Shown here: piece by piece, positions 18,396 through 28,168 of the stretch | How positions within the stretch are numbered: position 1 is the stretch's first letter | Layout: every line of letters starts with the position of its first letter | NCBI GenBank assembly: GCA_027486895.1 | Contig: JAIXOE010000014.1 | Span: 1-64,000, forward strand | Length of the DNA stretch: 64,000 bases | Reading direction: 5' to 3' | From: Sphingomonadales bacterium | Lineage (GTDB): Bacteria; Pseudomonadota; Alphaproteobacteria; Sphingomonadales; Sphingomonadaceae | Program-made: the position numbers and the translations under genes | Notes under the pieces: generated by a model | Told to the model about the DNA's origin: nothing | The model's database searches: none | Seen by the model: only the letters and a program-made list of their open reading frames with translations

Positions 18396-19367
18396 ATGGC
18401 TGTTCGAAGCTGCATCATGGGTTGCCTGCTGGGTGTCTCTGCCCCTGCCTGGGCGGTTCAGGCTGATCAGCCGTCAGCGCCCCAGATCGTTTTCCAGTCG
18501 GGTACGGGCAACGCGGCTAGCACGACATCCGCCGCCTATCCGCCGCCACGGGCAATGACCGACTGTAGCAGCCTGTCCCAATCCGCAGCGTCCATTCGCG
18601 ACAAAAATTACCCCTCTGGCGCAGCGAAGGCACCCCGCCTGCTCGAACAGGCTTTGTTTGAAACGGCATTGTCCAAATATCAGGGCTATTTTTGCGCCTT
18701 TGGCCGCAGCTCTGGTCCCGCAATTATCGTGATTGTCGATTTCGCCAAGCATAGCAGCGACCCGCGCCTTTACAGGGTCGATTTGCGCACCGGCGCTGGC
18801 CTAGACGCGCCGATAAAGGTCGCGCATGGCATTGGTTCTGATCCCGATGATGACGGCTATGCGAGCTTCTTCAGCAATGTTGAAGAAAGCCTGACATCCT
18901 CGCTTGGCGCAGCACTAGGGGCTGAGCGCTATTCAGGGATAAACGGACTGTCCTTGCGGCTCGACGGGTTGGAGCCGTCGAACAATCAAATGCGCGAACG
19001 CGACATTGTGGTGCACAGCTACGCGCCCGAACGGCGACGTTACTTTAACGCGGCGCATGTGGCGGTACGCGGCCGACCCGGCTCAAGCGAGGGATGCTTC
19101 GTGGTCGAACCCGACAAGCGCGAATGGATATTGCAGACGCTGGAAAATGGCGGATTTCTATATGCTGGCTATGGCAGTACGCGGCCAGCGCCCAAGCCAC
19201 CGGCAGCACAAATCATTTTTGCGTCCGGGACGGGGACGCCTCCGGCTGCTCCGGCGGCAACTGGCGCGTCGGCGTCGGCACTGGTTTCGGGAACATCCGC
19301 CGGCATGCCCTATAACCCGCCCACAGCCCCCATATCGCAAGGCCAAGAAGGACAAGCGCCACAATAA
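18396..19367 (+). CDS. Murein L,D-transpeptidase catalytic-domain protein (YkuD_2-like)
   Basis: A 323-residue exported protein. After a short signal peptide (cut near PAWA) comes a conserved domain with KYQGYFCAFGRSSG, RLYRVDLRTG, VAHGIGSD, DIVVHSY and SSEGCFVV; the histidine and the SxGC cysteine fit the YkuD_2 catalytic pair, which would act on peptidoglycan cross-links. The motif QIVFQSGTG near the mature N-terminus recurs as QIIFASGTG in the C-terminal tail. The ATG at 18396 has AAAGGA nine bases upstream; ATG 18387 is possible. The last 155 bases overlap the convergent DUF4126 gene. Confidence 0.83.
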   Translation: MAVRSCIMGCLLGVSAPAWAVQADQPSAPQIVFQSGTGNAASTTSAAYPPPRAMTDCSSLSQSAASIRDKNYPSGAAKAPRLLEQALFETALSKYQGYFCAFGRSSGPAIIVIVDFAKHSSDPRLYRVDLRTGAGLDAPIKVAHGIGSDPDDDGYASFFSNVEESLTSSLGAALGAERYSGINGLSLRLDGLEPSNNQMRERDIVVHSYAPERRRYFNAAHVAVRGRPGSSEGCFVVEPDKREWILQTLENGGFLYAGYGSTRPAPKPPAAQIIFASGTGTPPAAPAATGASASALVSGTSAGMPYNPPTAPISQGQEGQAPQ

Positions 19368-19863
19368 GCGCCGCGACGGGGTTGGCAAATGCGAGGATCA
19401 GCAGCCCGCCCGTCGCAACATCCTCCACCGTCGATACGACGACATTGCTGAACGGTTCAGGGCTGGTGTTGACTGCAGCGCGGGCGCTTGCCTTTGTCGC
19501 ATGACTGGCAAAAGCCGCACCGCCGCCGAGCAGAAAGGCGATGACTTGCCATGTCGGGTCAGCGCTATCGACCACCGCAAGCGCGAGCAATGCGCCGCCA
19601 ACCGGACGGATGAGCGTATGCAGTCCATCCCAAATCGAATCGAGCCACGCGATCTTGTCCGCAAAGAACTCGGCCACCGCGCCAATTGCGCTGATCCCCA
19701 GCACCCATGGGTTGGCGAGCACATCCAGCATTTGCAGATTTTCAGGCAGCGGCACGATGTCGAAATGCATCGCAAGGCCCGTGGCAAAAATCGTCAGGTA
19801 AAAACGCCAGCCAGATAAAAGGCTAAGGCTACCGGCAAGGCCCAATATTTCGATAATGCCCAT
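19213..19863 (-). CDS. DUF4126 family membrane protein
   Basis: A 216-residue inner-membrane protein with about five hydrophobic helices and the DUF4126 features GWRFYLTIFATGLA near the start and a following VLANPWVLGISAIGAVAEF. A proline/arginine-rich cytoplasmic tail (PKPVPTPTRQLPPEQPEA) closes it. GGAGACC lies upstream of the ATG. The tail is encoded opposite the L,D-transpeptidase tail, a 155-bp convergent overlap. Function of DUF4126 is not established. Confidence 0.83.
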   Translation of the reverse strand: MGIIEILGLAGSLSLLSGWRFYLTIFATGLAMHFDIVPLPENLQMLDVLANPWVLGISAIGAVAEFFADKIAWLDSIWDGLHTLIRPVGGALLALAVVDSADPTWQVIAFLLGGGAAFASHATKASARAAVNTSPEPFSNVVVSTVEDVATGGLLILAFANPVAALIVALVLLGLAIWGLWAGYRACRRMFPKPVPTPTRQLPPEQPEASPSRTQK

Positions 19864-20034
19864 AAAGATGGTCTCCGTAAACGGAGGCTGCCACGTTCCG
19901 TGGCCCCGCGCAACATAGGCGGCAAGACTTTACAAGGAATGCTGCGCGCCGTTGAGTGCGGACGACGCGCAGCAAGCGGTTAAACAGAGGGGCGTCTCAT
20001 GACGAAGGCCCCTCCGTCATCTTCATTTCACGTT

Positions 20035-20105
20035 CGTCATCCTGAACTTGTTTCAGGATAACACACCCATGTCGCTCGTTATCCCGAAACGAGTTCGGGA
20101 TGACG
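20035..20105. repeat. Dispersed palindromic repeat, copy 2
   Basis: Arms 20035-20062 and 20078-20105, inverted, separated by only 15 bases; sequence as in the copy at 15018, with one further A-to-G change in the right arm. Confidence 0.85.
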
Positions 20106-20142
20106 ATGGTGAGAATTTAGTCGATTGGGCGGATCTATGCAG

Positions 20143-20673
20143 TTAACGACGGCGACCGGCCTTGCGGGGTTTGAAGCTTGGGTCGCGCATGGCGGTGGAC
20201 GTCCGCTGGATTTGGCCATCGACGCGCGATGTGGAATTGCTGCGATTATATACCTGCTGCCCGTCGCGCGTGACGTTGCGACCTGTTTCGCGGCCGGTTT
20301 CGGTTTTGCGGCCATAGGCGTCATAGGCGTAGTCCCGGCCCTGCCTGTCGGTGGCGCTGCCCGTGGTTGTGAACCCGTTATCGGTCCGTGTACGGTCATA
20401 TTCGTAGCTTTTGGTCTTGCCGTTGAAGCCGGTTTGCGAACCGCTTCCGCTCACGCCAGTGTCGGTGCGGGTGCGTTCACGGTTTCGCGTTGCGGTCGCT
20501 CCGTCGCTTGCGCGTGTCGCGGTCGCGTCCACGGTCAGGTTGCCATTGTCGCGGGTCACTGTCTTGGTGGCCGTGCCCTTGGGCTTTTCAATGGTTGTCG
20601 TGCGGCTGGTTTGGGCATTGGCGGACGCCGCAAGTGCAAGCGCAGCCAGTGGCAAAATGATCAGATGTTTCAT
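20143..20673 (-). CDS. Secreted Thr/Arg-rich protein, function unknown
   Basis: A 176-residue exported protein with a typical signal peptide (cut near ASANAQ). The mature chain is polar, rich in Thr, Arg, Asp and Gly, with loosely repeated units such as TRTDTGVSG, RTRTDNGFTT and RNVTRDGQQV, and a basic C-terminus (FKPRKAGRRR). AAGGAGA abuts an ATG at 20679, so the ATG at 20673 with six-base spacing is chosen. No domain recognised; composition suggests an extended or disordered chain. Confidence 0.7.
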   Translation of the reverse strand: MKHLIILPLAALALAASANAQTSRTTTIEKPKGTATKTVTRDNGNLTVDATATRASDGATATRNRERTRTDTGVSGSGSQTGFNGKTKSYEYDRTRTDNGFTTTGSATDRQGRDYAYDAYGRKTETGRETGRNVTRDGQQVYNRSNSTSRVDGQIQRTSTAMRDPSFKPRKAGRRR

Positions 20674-20796
20674 GTCCATTCTCCTTCGGTTTGACAGGGT
20701 AGGGGGGTTTCCTGCTCCTGAAATGCAAACGGATGATGCGGCAAAACCCTTCGAAATTTTTTGAACTGATTTTTAGAATATTACCGAAGCCCTGAG

Positions 20797-20876
20797 CCGT
20801 CAGTGCGGAGCGCTGACGAAAAGTCGAAGGGCGCTTTTTTGTAAAGCCCTCGCTTGACTGAAAGGCGCCCTTCGAC
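20797..20876. repeat. Two intergenic stem-loops
   Basis: Between the secreted Thr-rich gene and the anti-sigma gene lies a nine-bp hairpin (CGTCAG...CTGACG, about 20799-20819) followed by a perfect 12-bp inverted pair GTCGAAGGGCGC (20823-20834) and its complement (20865-20876) around a 30-base loop. Neither has a proper T tail in the direction of the minus-strand transcript, so they look more like repeat palindromes than a terminator. Confidence 0.55.
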
Positions 20877-20916
20877 GGTCGCAGCCGCGGAAACGGCTGC
20901 TGCTCAGGACTGCGGT

Positions 20917-21678
20917 TTATTGGCTTGGTTCGGCGGTTGAAGCTGCTTGCCGCGCTGCCCGCCGTTCGCGAAATGCCTCTCGCATCGCTGCGCGCTGTTC
21001 TGGCGTGGCGTCGCGCAAGGCCTCGCGCCTTTCCATCCGTTGTTCGCGCCGGTTGGCCGCAGCTTTGCGCCATGCCTCCTTGGTGGCAGGATCAGCATCC
21101 TGGGCGAGTTCGCGCACCGCTGCGCGGACGTCTTGCCGGCTGGCTTCGCCAGACTGAACCATCTCGCGGACTTCCTTGCCGGCCGCGCGGATTTTTTCAC
21201 GCGGTGCAAGCTTCGCAAATTCGGGGTCATTGCGCAGCTCTTGGACTCGGCTCACTATCGCCCCGCTTCCGGCTGTCGCCGCCAATGCGCGCGGGGCAGC
21301 TGGTTCGAATGTAGGGGGCGCCGCGACGGCACGGACCACTGGCTGTGCTACAGGTCGTTTTGTTTCGACGATCTTGGCTTCGACCAATGCCTCGGTGATG
21401 CCGGGCATATAAACCGGTTTGCCGAAAATCCCGGCCGCGGCTGCTGTCGCCGTGGCCAACGAGAACATCGCGACTGCGCCAACGATCCGGCTGGTGCGCC
21501 GCCATGGGCTGTTTGAACGCCGCTTCTGTGTCGGAATTGGGGCGACTGCAACAACCTCGCCGGTATCGCCAGCAGTGATGCGCGCCATCAGCCGGTCCGA
21601 AAATGCAGACGGAACCGGCGGCACAATATAGCTGTCGAGAGCTTTTGAGATTTCGGGTGAAAATGCAGGTTCAGTCAT
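20917..21678 (-). CDS. Putative anti-sigma factor with one membrane helix and coiled-coil sensor
   Basis: A 253-residue protein. The N-terminal about 60 residues are cytoplasmic and would bind the sigma factor; one membrane helix (IVGAVAMFSLATATAAAAGIF) is followed by a periplasmic part. The last 130 residues are charged, Arg/Glu-rich helices ending in ATPEQRAAMREAFRERRAARQ-type sequence, reminiscent of CpxP/Spy/CnrX stress sensors. The start overlaps the sigma-factor stop as ATGA, a classic sigma/anti-sigma coupling. The assignment rests on position and topology; I see no zinc anti-sigma motif. Confidence 0.75.
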   Translation of the reverse strand: MTEPAFSPEISKALDSYIVPPVPSAFSDRLMARITAGDTGEVVAVAPIPTQKRRSNSPWRRTSRIVGAVAMFSLATATAAAAGIFGKPVYMPGITEALVEAKIVETKRPVAQPVVRAVAAPPTFEPAAPRALAATAGSGAIVSRVQELRNDPEFAKLAPREKIRAAGKEVREMVQSGEASRQDVRAAVRELAQDADPATKEAWRKAAANRREQRMERREALRDATPEQRAAMREAFRERRAARQAASTAEPSQ

Positions 21679-22253
21679 GATCCGGCGCTCACCACGCCCT
21701 TGCGCTCAACGCATCCGCGGAGCGACGCGCGTGCGCGAAACAGAAGCGATTCAAAGGCTTTCAACTGCATTTCCAAACTTTCCGCAGCGTGGTTGTTCTG
21801 CTGCTCTTCATAATAGGTCAGGACGACCGCAGCGCGCTGGCGGTCGGGTAGCGCCTCGATGCAATCCTTCACTGCGCGTCCCGTTTCAACTGCCTCAATT
21901 TGCGCAGATGCAATTGGCGTTTCATCTGCGCGTTCGGGCACTTCTTCGCCGCTGGTGAAGCGTTTGCGCCGAAGCCGGTCGAGGCACTGGTTTATGGTCA
22001 CGCGTTTAAGCCAAGCGGCGATGCCCGGACCGTTCGAACGCCAACGGTCAGCATGATTCCAGAGCTTTAGCAGCGACTCTTGCGCCACGTCCTCGGCTTC
22101 CGTCGGGTCACCAAGCATCCGATACGCAACCCGCCACACCATCTGTGCATGCCGGTCAGCCGCGATACGCATGGCGGCATGATCACGCAGCGCAATGCGC
22201 GCGACCAAATCGTCGTCATGTTCTTCCGCTGGCTTGACCGCCTGCTGCATCAT
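21675..22253 (-). CDS. ECF-type RNA polymerase sigma factor
   Basis: A 192-residue group IV sigma factor. Region 2 is AADRHAQMVWRVAYRMLGDPTEAEDVAQE with the following WLKRVTINQCLDRLRRKR; region 4 has ALPDRQRAAVVLTYYEEQQNNHAAESLEM with a helix-turn-helix. It would direct polymerase to a stress regulon under control of the anti-sigma factor encoded next. The ATG at 22253 has no good ribosome site and an upstream in-frame extension exists, so the start is uncertain. Confidence 0.9.
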   Translation of the reverse strand: MMQQAVKPAEEHDDDLVARIALRDHAAMRIAADRHAQMVWRVAYRMLGDPTEAEDVAQESLLKLWNHADRWRSNGPGIAAWLKRVTINQCLDRLRRKRFTSGEEVPERADETPIASAQIEAVETGRAVKDCIEALPDRQRAAVVLTYYEEQQNNHAAESLEMQLKAFESLLFRARASLRGCVERKGVVSAGS

Positions 22254-22376
22254 AAAAACACCCACAAAACCGCAGTTCAATAACAATACGCAGCTAGCGC
22301 AAAAACCCTTCGAAAAAATTTCTACGGGCGCGTTTAACCGCTGGATTAAATTTCCGCTTCTAACGGCCCGCATAAC

Positions 22377-23177
22377 ATGCTCATGTGGGACATGACTTTA
22401 GAAACTGCTTCAGAACCGATTGCCACCCCCGCCGCCACGATGGTTATCTTCCGCCAGAACCCTGATGGCGGTGCGCCATTGTTGCTGATGGTGGAGCGGA
22501 TCAAGGCGATGGCGTTTGCGGGCGGCGCGGCTGTGTTTCCCGGTGGGAAGGTCGATCCTGCAGATTTCGATTATGCCCAAATGCTGGGCGGGCCATTGCC
22601 GTTGGACGAGGCAGCGGCGCGGCTGGCGGCTATCCGCGAGACGATTGAGGAAGCAGGACTTGCGCTTGGGCTAAAGGGTGTCGATGACCCCGCCGATTGC
22701 GATGCCCCGCGCGCGGCGTTGCACGACGGCGAAAGCCTTCAGGCGATATGCAACCGCTTTGGCTGGGAACCCGATTTTGAACAGCTCGTGCCATGGTCAC
22801 GCTGGCGGCCACCCGCGTTCGAGCGCGCCTCGCGGGTTTTTGATACGCGGTTCTATTTGGTAGACGCAGGCAACACCGCTCCAATTGCAACGGTAGACCA
22901 CACGGAAAACCGTGCGCTGTTCTGGGCGAGTGCAGCCGAAGTTCTTGAGAAGGCCGACAAGGGCGAGGTGAAGATTATCTTCCCGACCCGTCGCAATTTG
23001 GAGCGGCTGGCGATGTTCGGTGACTTTGATTCAGCAGCTGCGCATGCGGCCGCCCATCCCGTGTCGACGGTCCTGACCTATATCGACAAGCGCGAAGACG
23101 GAAACTGGCTCTGCATTCCCAACGGCCATGGCTACCCCGTGCTCGAGGAGTCACTGGACCAGGCGATGCGCGGTTAA
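22377..23177 (+). CDS. Nudix hydrolase, NUDT19-like
   Basis: A 266-residue cytosolic hydrolase of nucleoside diphosphate-linked substrates. The Nudix box is split in the manner of the NUDT18/19 (CoA/acyl-CoA-type) group: FPGGKVDPADFD, an insert of about 20 residues, then AAIRETIEEAGL. The region PWSRWRPPAFERASRVFDTRFYL follows, as in that family. Start codons at 22377, 22383 and 22392 are all possible. The stop overlaps the next start (TAATG), so the transporter is probably cotranslated. Substrate is not decided by sequence. Confidence 0.87.
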   Translation: MLMWDMTLETASEPIATPAATMVIFRQNPDGGAPLLLMVERIKAMAFAGGAAVFPGGKVDPADFDYAQMLGGPLPLDEAAARLAAIRETIEEAGLALGLKGVDDPADCDAPRAALHDGESLQAICNRFGWEPDFEQLVPWSRWRPPAFERASRVFDTRFYLVDAGNTAPIATVDHTENRALFWASAAEVLEKADKGEVKIIFPTRRNLERLAMFGDFDSAAAHAAAHPVSTVLTYIDKREDGNWLCIPNGHGYPVLEESLDQAMRG

Positions 23178-24442
23178 TGCCGATATTGGCGCAACTGCAG
23201 GGGTTGATCGGGGTCGCGGCGATATTGCTGATAGCGTGGGGACTGTCCGAGCAGCGCAAGGCATTTCCGGGCTGGCGCTGGGTTGGCGGCGCATTGCTTA
23301 TGCAAATCCTGATCGCTTTGGTGATCGTGCGGGTGCCCTTTGTGTGGGACGTCATCATGCTCGCCAATTATGCGGTCATGGCGATCGAGAAGGCGACCTT
23401 GGTCGGTTCAAGCTATATGTTCGGCTATACGGGCGGCGGGGCGTTGCCTTTCGCGCTTAAGGAAGGGGCAAGCCCTCCGCTGATTATTGCCTTCCAGATT
23501 TTGCCTTTGGTCATCGTTTTCTCTGCGCTTTCCGCATTGCTGTGGCACTGGAAAATCCTGTCGATCATCGTCCGCGGGTTAAGCTGGGCGATGCAAAAGA
23601 CGATGGGGGTGAGCGGCGTCGTTGGCTTAAGCGCTGGGGCGAATATCTTCCTGGGCGTCGTCGAAGCGCCTCTTGTCACGCGCGCTTATTTCGAGAAAAT
23701 GAGCCGAAGCGAATTGTTCATGGTCATGGTGCTGGCAATGTCGACAATTTCCGGTGCGATCCTGATCCTGTATGCGCAGACGCTGTCCAAAACGGTTCCT
23801 GACGCCGTTGGCCATATGATTTCGGCATCGTTGATCGTGCTGCCCGCGTCGATCCTGATAGCGCGGCTGATGGTACCGGGCGAAGGCGATACCCAGATGG
23901 ACCCTGATGACACCAGCCTGAAATATGAAAGCAGCATCGATGCGGTGATCACCGGGACGATGGACGGGGTTCAGCTGTTCCTTGCGGTGATCGGCATCAT
24001 CATCGTGGTATTCGCACTGGTGGCCTTGGCTGACCAGATGCTGACCGTGTTGCCATTTGTCGATGGCGATCCGTTAACGCTGCGCCGGATGTTCGGCTGG
24101 CTGTTTGCGCCATTGATGTGGGCAATCGGCGTGCCGTGGGGCGAGGCAGGAACTGCGGGCGGGCTGATGGGAACCAAGGCGATATTGAACGAATATGTCG
24201 CCTATCTCGACATGGCCGCTTTGGCCGACGGCACATTGGGGCCACGCAGCAAGCTGATCGTGACCTATGCCTTGTGCGGATTTGCCAACTTGGCCAGCAT
24301 CGGACTGCTGGTGTCGACCATCGGCACCTTATGCCCTGCACGCCGCACCGAAGCTGCGTCGTTGGGTGTGAAAAGCTGGGTCGCAGGCAATCTCGCCTCT
24401 GCGATGACAGGGGCGATGATTGGCCTCGTTACGGCTGTTTAG
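23177..24442 (+). CDS. Concentrative nucleoside transporter (CNT/NupC family)
   Basis: A 421-residue inner-membrane nucleoside:cation symporter. Three N-terminal helices are followed by the gate domain and the conserved transport domain, with [20 protein letters not shown] split here as [11 protein letters not shown] and VVEAPLVTR, the motif [13 protein letters not shown], and near the end [15 protein letters not shown] and [12 protein letters not shown]. These match the CNT substrate-binding loops. The upstream Nudix gene overlaps by one base; together they suggest nucleoside or nucleotide salvage. The 3' end overlaps the convergent ferredoxin by four bases. Confidence 0.94.
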   Translation: MPILAQLQGLIGVAAILLIAWGLSEQRKAFPGWRWVGGALLMQILIALVIVRVPFVWDVIMLANYAVMAIEKATLVGSSYMFGYTGGGALPFALKEGASPPLIIAFQILPLVIVFSALSALLWHWKILSIIVRGLSWAMQKTMGVSGVVGLSAGANIFLGVVEAPLVTRAYFEKMSRSELFMVMVLAMSTISGAILILYAQTLSKTVPDAVGHMISASLIVLPASILIARLMVPGEGDTQMDPDDTSLKYESSIDAVITGTMDGVQLFLAVIGIIIVVFALVALADQMLTVLPFVDGDPLTLRRMFGWLFAPLMWAIGVPWGEAGTAGGLMGTKAILNEYVAYLDMAALADGTLGPRSKLIVTYALCGFANLASIGLLVSTIGTLCPARRTEAASLGVKSWVAGNLASAMTGAMIGLVTAV

Positions 24443-24756
24443 TCTTCAGGTGCGATGGTGACGATCAGGCCATCAAGCGCATCGGTCACAGGAACCTGGC
24501 ACGACAGGCGTGAGGTTTCATTGCGGTGGTCCGTGCTGTCGAGCAGGTCGTTCTCGTCTTCGCTCATCTTGGGCAGGCGATCGGCAAAGGCCGGATCGAC
24601 ATGGATGTGGCATGTCGCGCACGAGCAGCAGCCGCCGCACAATGCCAGCAATTCGTCAAAGCCATTGTCGCGGATGACTTCCATCAGGCTCAGGCCATTT
24701 TCGGCCTCAACTTCGCGGCCTTCGCCATCGCGTGAAATTACTGTGATTTTAGCCAT
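24439..24756 (-). CDS. [2Fe-2S] ferredoxin, adrenodoxin type
   Basis: A 105-residue soluble electron carrier. Cluster ligands are C40, C46 and C49 in [10 protein letters not shown] and C86 in RLSCQVP, the spacing of the Isc/adrenodoxin class. An additional C44 sits in the loop. The ATG has AGGGAG upstream. The neighbour trxB diverges. In sphingomonads such ferredoxins often serve cytochrome P450 or Fe-S assembly; no partner is visible here. Confidence 0.94.
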   Translation of the reverse strand: MAKITVISRDGEGREVEAENGLSLMEVIRDNGFDELLALCGGCCSCATCHIHVDPAFADRLPKMSEDENDLLDSTDHRNETSRLSCQVPVTDALDGLIVTIAPED

Positions 24757-24838
24757 GAAATTGCTCCCTAAACCGCGTTTCGGCCTGCCTGATAAGTTGC
24801 CGTCGTTATAATGTGAAGCGCTAATTTAATGGGGATAA

Positions 24839-26388
<1,550 letters not shown>

Positions 26389-26488
26389 GTTCATTCTCCC
26401 TTTGTTCGTCGGATGCCAAGCAGGCTACACCGGAGCCAACAGGATAATCTATCGCCCAAACGGGTGATTTGGTGAGTATCGCCCGATT

Positions 26489-26953
26489 TTATGGCAGAAT
26501 GTCCAGTTCTCGTGCCCGGCCGATTGCCTGCGTGCGGCTTGCGACGCCCAGTTTTTCGAACAATCGGGCGATGTGCGTTTTTACGGTGTTGGGTGAAATA
26601 TCAAGGCGCCTTGCGATAACCTTATTGGCGTGACCGGCGGCCAGAAGATCAAGCACCTCAATTTCGCGCGCGCTTATGGCAAGCGATGCAATCGCTGCGT
26701 CGTTGCGGACATAGGAAATACGTGGCCTTGCCGTCAGGCGGTTGCCCACCCAGATGCCAAGTCCTACACACAAAACTGCGATGCAGGCGACGTAAAATTC
26801 AGTGGACCATGCACGGGTCGCATGCTTGTAATCGAGCCATTCGATGGTGAAGGCCAACGCAGCGAGTGCAAACCCATATGCAAGTATCAACCTCCACATC
26901 TCCCAAATAGACCATGTCGAAAGCCCACACGCAAGATGCGGTTGCATGTTCAT
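26489..26953 (-). CDS. Membrane-anchored LuxR-type transcriptional regulator
   Basis: A 154-residue protein with two N-terminal membrane helices (ILAYGFALAALAFTIEWL and FYVACIAVLCVGLGIWVG) and a C-terminal GerE/LuxR helix-turn-helix: SAREIEVLDLLAAGHANKVI, then ARRLDISPNTVKTHIARLFEKLG. There is no receiver or autoinducer domain, so the input is probably sensed in or at the membrane. A dyad at 26955-26976 abuts the start codon, in the gap to the divergent M48 gene. No clear ribosome site. Confidence 0.83.
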   Translation of the reverse strand: MNMQPHLACGLSTWSIWEMWRLILAYGFALAALAFTIEWLDYKHATRAWSTEFYVACIAVLCVGLGIWVGNRLTARPRISYVRNDAAIASLAISAREIEVLDLLAAGHANKVIARRLDISPNTVKTHIARLFEKLGVASRTQAIGRARELDILP

Positions 26954-26954
26954 A

Positions 26955-26976
26955 CTGTGTGATATAGCTAACACAG
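26955..26976. promoter_or_regulatory. Inverted repeat, candidate operator
   Basis: CTGTGT and ACACAG separated by ten bases, located between the divergent starts of the LuxR-type regulator (26953) and the M48 protease (26996). Suitable for binding a dimeric regulator, probably the adjacent one. Confidence 0.45.
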
Positions 26977-26995
26977 CATCATAGAGGGAAAATAT

Positions 26996-28168
26996 ATGGC
27001 ATTTGATCCAGCGGCAGAGACCGCGCGTTATATTGACAGTCTGGGGCCAGAGGCGCTGCAAAAGGCCGAAAGCTATACGATCGCGACGCATTGGATGCTG
27101 CTGGCGGGGCTAGTTGTCACCGCAATTGTGACGTGGATTTTGGTGCGTTCGGGCTTGCTCGACCGGTTGTCGGCGAAACTGCAAAATCGCGGCTGGGCTT
27201 TGCGCACATGGATCATCTGCGTCGCCTTCTTTGTGATTTCGGCGGTGATTAGTCTGCCCTGGAGCATTTATGAGCAGTGGGGTTTTGAACAATCCTATGG
27301 CCGGACCGAACAGCCATTAAGTGATTTCCTCGTGCAAAATGCCATTAGTATAACGCTGTCGAGCATATTGGGTGGGCTGTTTTTCCTCGGTGTTTATGCG
27401 CTGATCCGACGCGCGGGCAAAAGCTGGTGGATATGGTCCGGTGGCCTTGCGGCCTTTGCCGCGGCTGCGACGATATTGCTGGCGCCTGTTGTGATTGAAC
27501 CGATGTTCAATGAATATAAGCCAGTGCCAGCGGGGCCAGTGAGGACGGCGTTGCTTGAAATGGCCGACGAAGCCAAAATCCCGCATGACCGCGTGCTGAT
27601 GTTCGATGGTTCGCGCCAATCGAATAACTTCACCGCCAATGTATCCGGCGTATTTGGCTCGGCGCGGATTGCGATTTCTGACGTCGCGCTCAAGCAGGCG
27701 TCATTGGACGAAGTGAAGGCCGTGACGGGACACGAGATTGGGCATTATGTCCTTGGCCATGTCTGGCGGATGGTGTTCGCGATTGTGTTCATTGCGATGC
27801 TTGGTTTCTTTCTGGCAGACCGATTGTTCAATCGGGTCGCGGCCTTGTTTGGCAGCAAAGCCAGTGTCGGTGACCCCGAAGGATTGCCGATATTGTTGCT
27901 GATCGTCTCCGTTCTGGGCGTGTTGGCGCAGCCAGTGATCAACAGCGTGACGCGTGTCGGCGAGAGCGAAGCCGACGCCTATTCACTGCGGACGGCGAAT
28001 TTGCCCGATGCGCTTGCAGGCGCTTTGGTGAAGACCGCGGAATATCGCTACCCGCGGCCATCGGCGCTGCAAGAGGTGATATTCTATTCGCACCCGTCGG
28101 TCGAAAAACGCGTACGCCGGGCGATGGACTGGAAAGCCGCACAGATGGAAAAAGCGGCGCCGCGTTAG
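26996..28168 (+). CDS. M48 family zinc metalloprotease (Ste24-like)
   Basis: A 390-residue integral membrane protease resembling the CAAX prenyl protease Ste24. Several helices precede the active site HEIGH at residues 246-250; the third zinc ligand is the glutamate in [10 protein letters not shown]. The segment [22 protein letters not shown] upstream of HExxH (written in parts: [20 protein letters not shown]) is typical of the family. GAGGGAAAA precedes the ATG. The 3' end overlaps the convergent glcB stop by four bases. Bacterial Ste24-like enzymes are linked to membrane protein quality control; substrate unknown. Confidence 0.93.
   Translation: MAFDPAAETARYIDSLGPEALQKAESYTIATHWMLLAGLVVTAIVTWILVRSGLLDRLSAKLQNRGWALRTWIICVAFFVISAVISLPWSIYEQWGFEQSYGRTEQPLSDFLVQNAISITLSSILGGLFFLGVYALIRRAGKSWWIWSGGLAAFAAAATILLAPVVIEPMFNEYKPVPAGPVRTALLEMADEAKIPHDRVLMFDGSRQSNNFTANVSGVFGSARIAISDVALKQASLDEVKAVTGHEIGHYVLGHVWRMVFAIVFIAMLGFFLADRLFNRVAALFGSKASVGDPEGLPILLLIVSVLGVLAQPVINSVTRVGESEADAYSLRTANLPDALAGALVKTAEYRYPRPSALQEVIFYSHPSVEKRVRRAMDWKAAQMEKAAPR

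Noticed and set aside
20823-20876. Terminator of the anti-sigma operon
   Set aside because: The palindrome lies downstream of the operon but has no T tail on the minus strand and its loop is about 30 bases.
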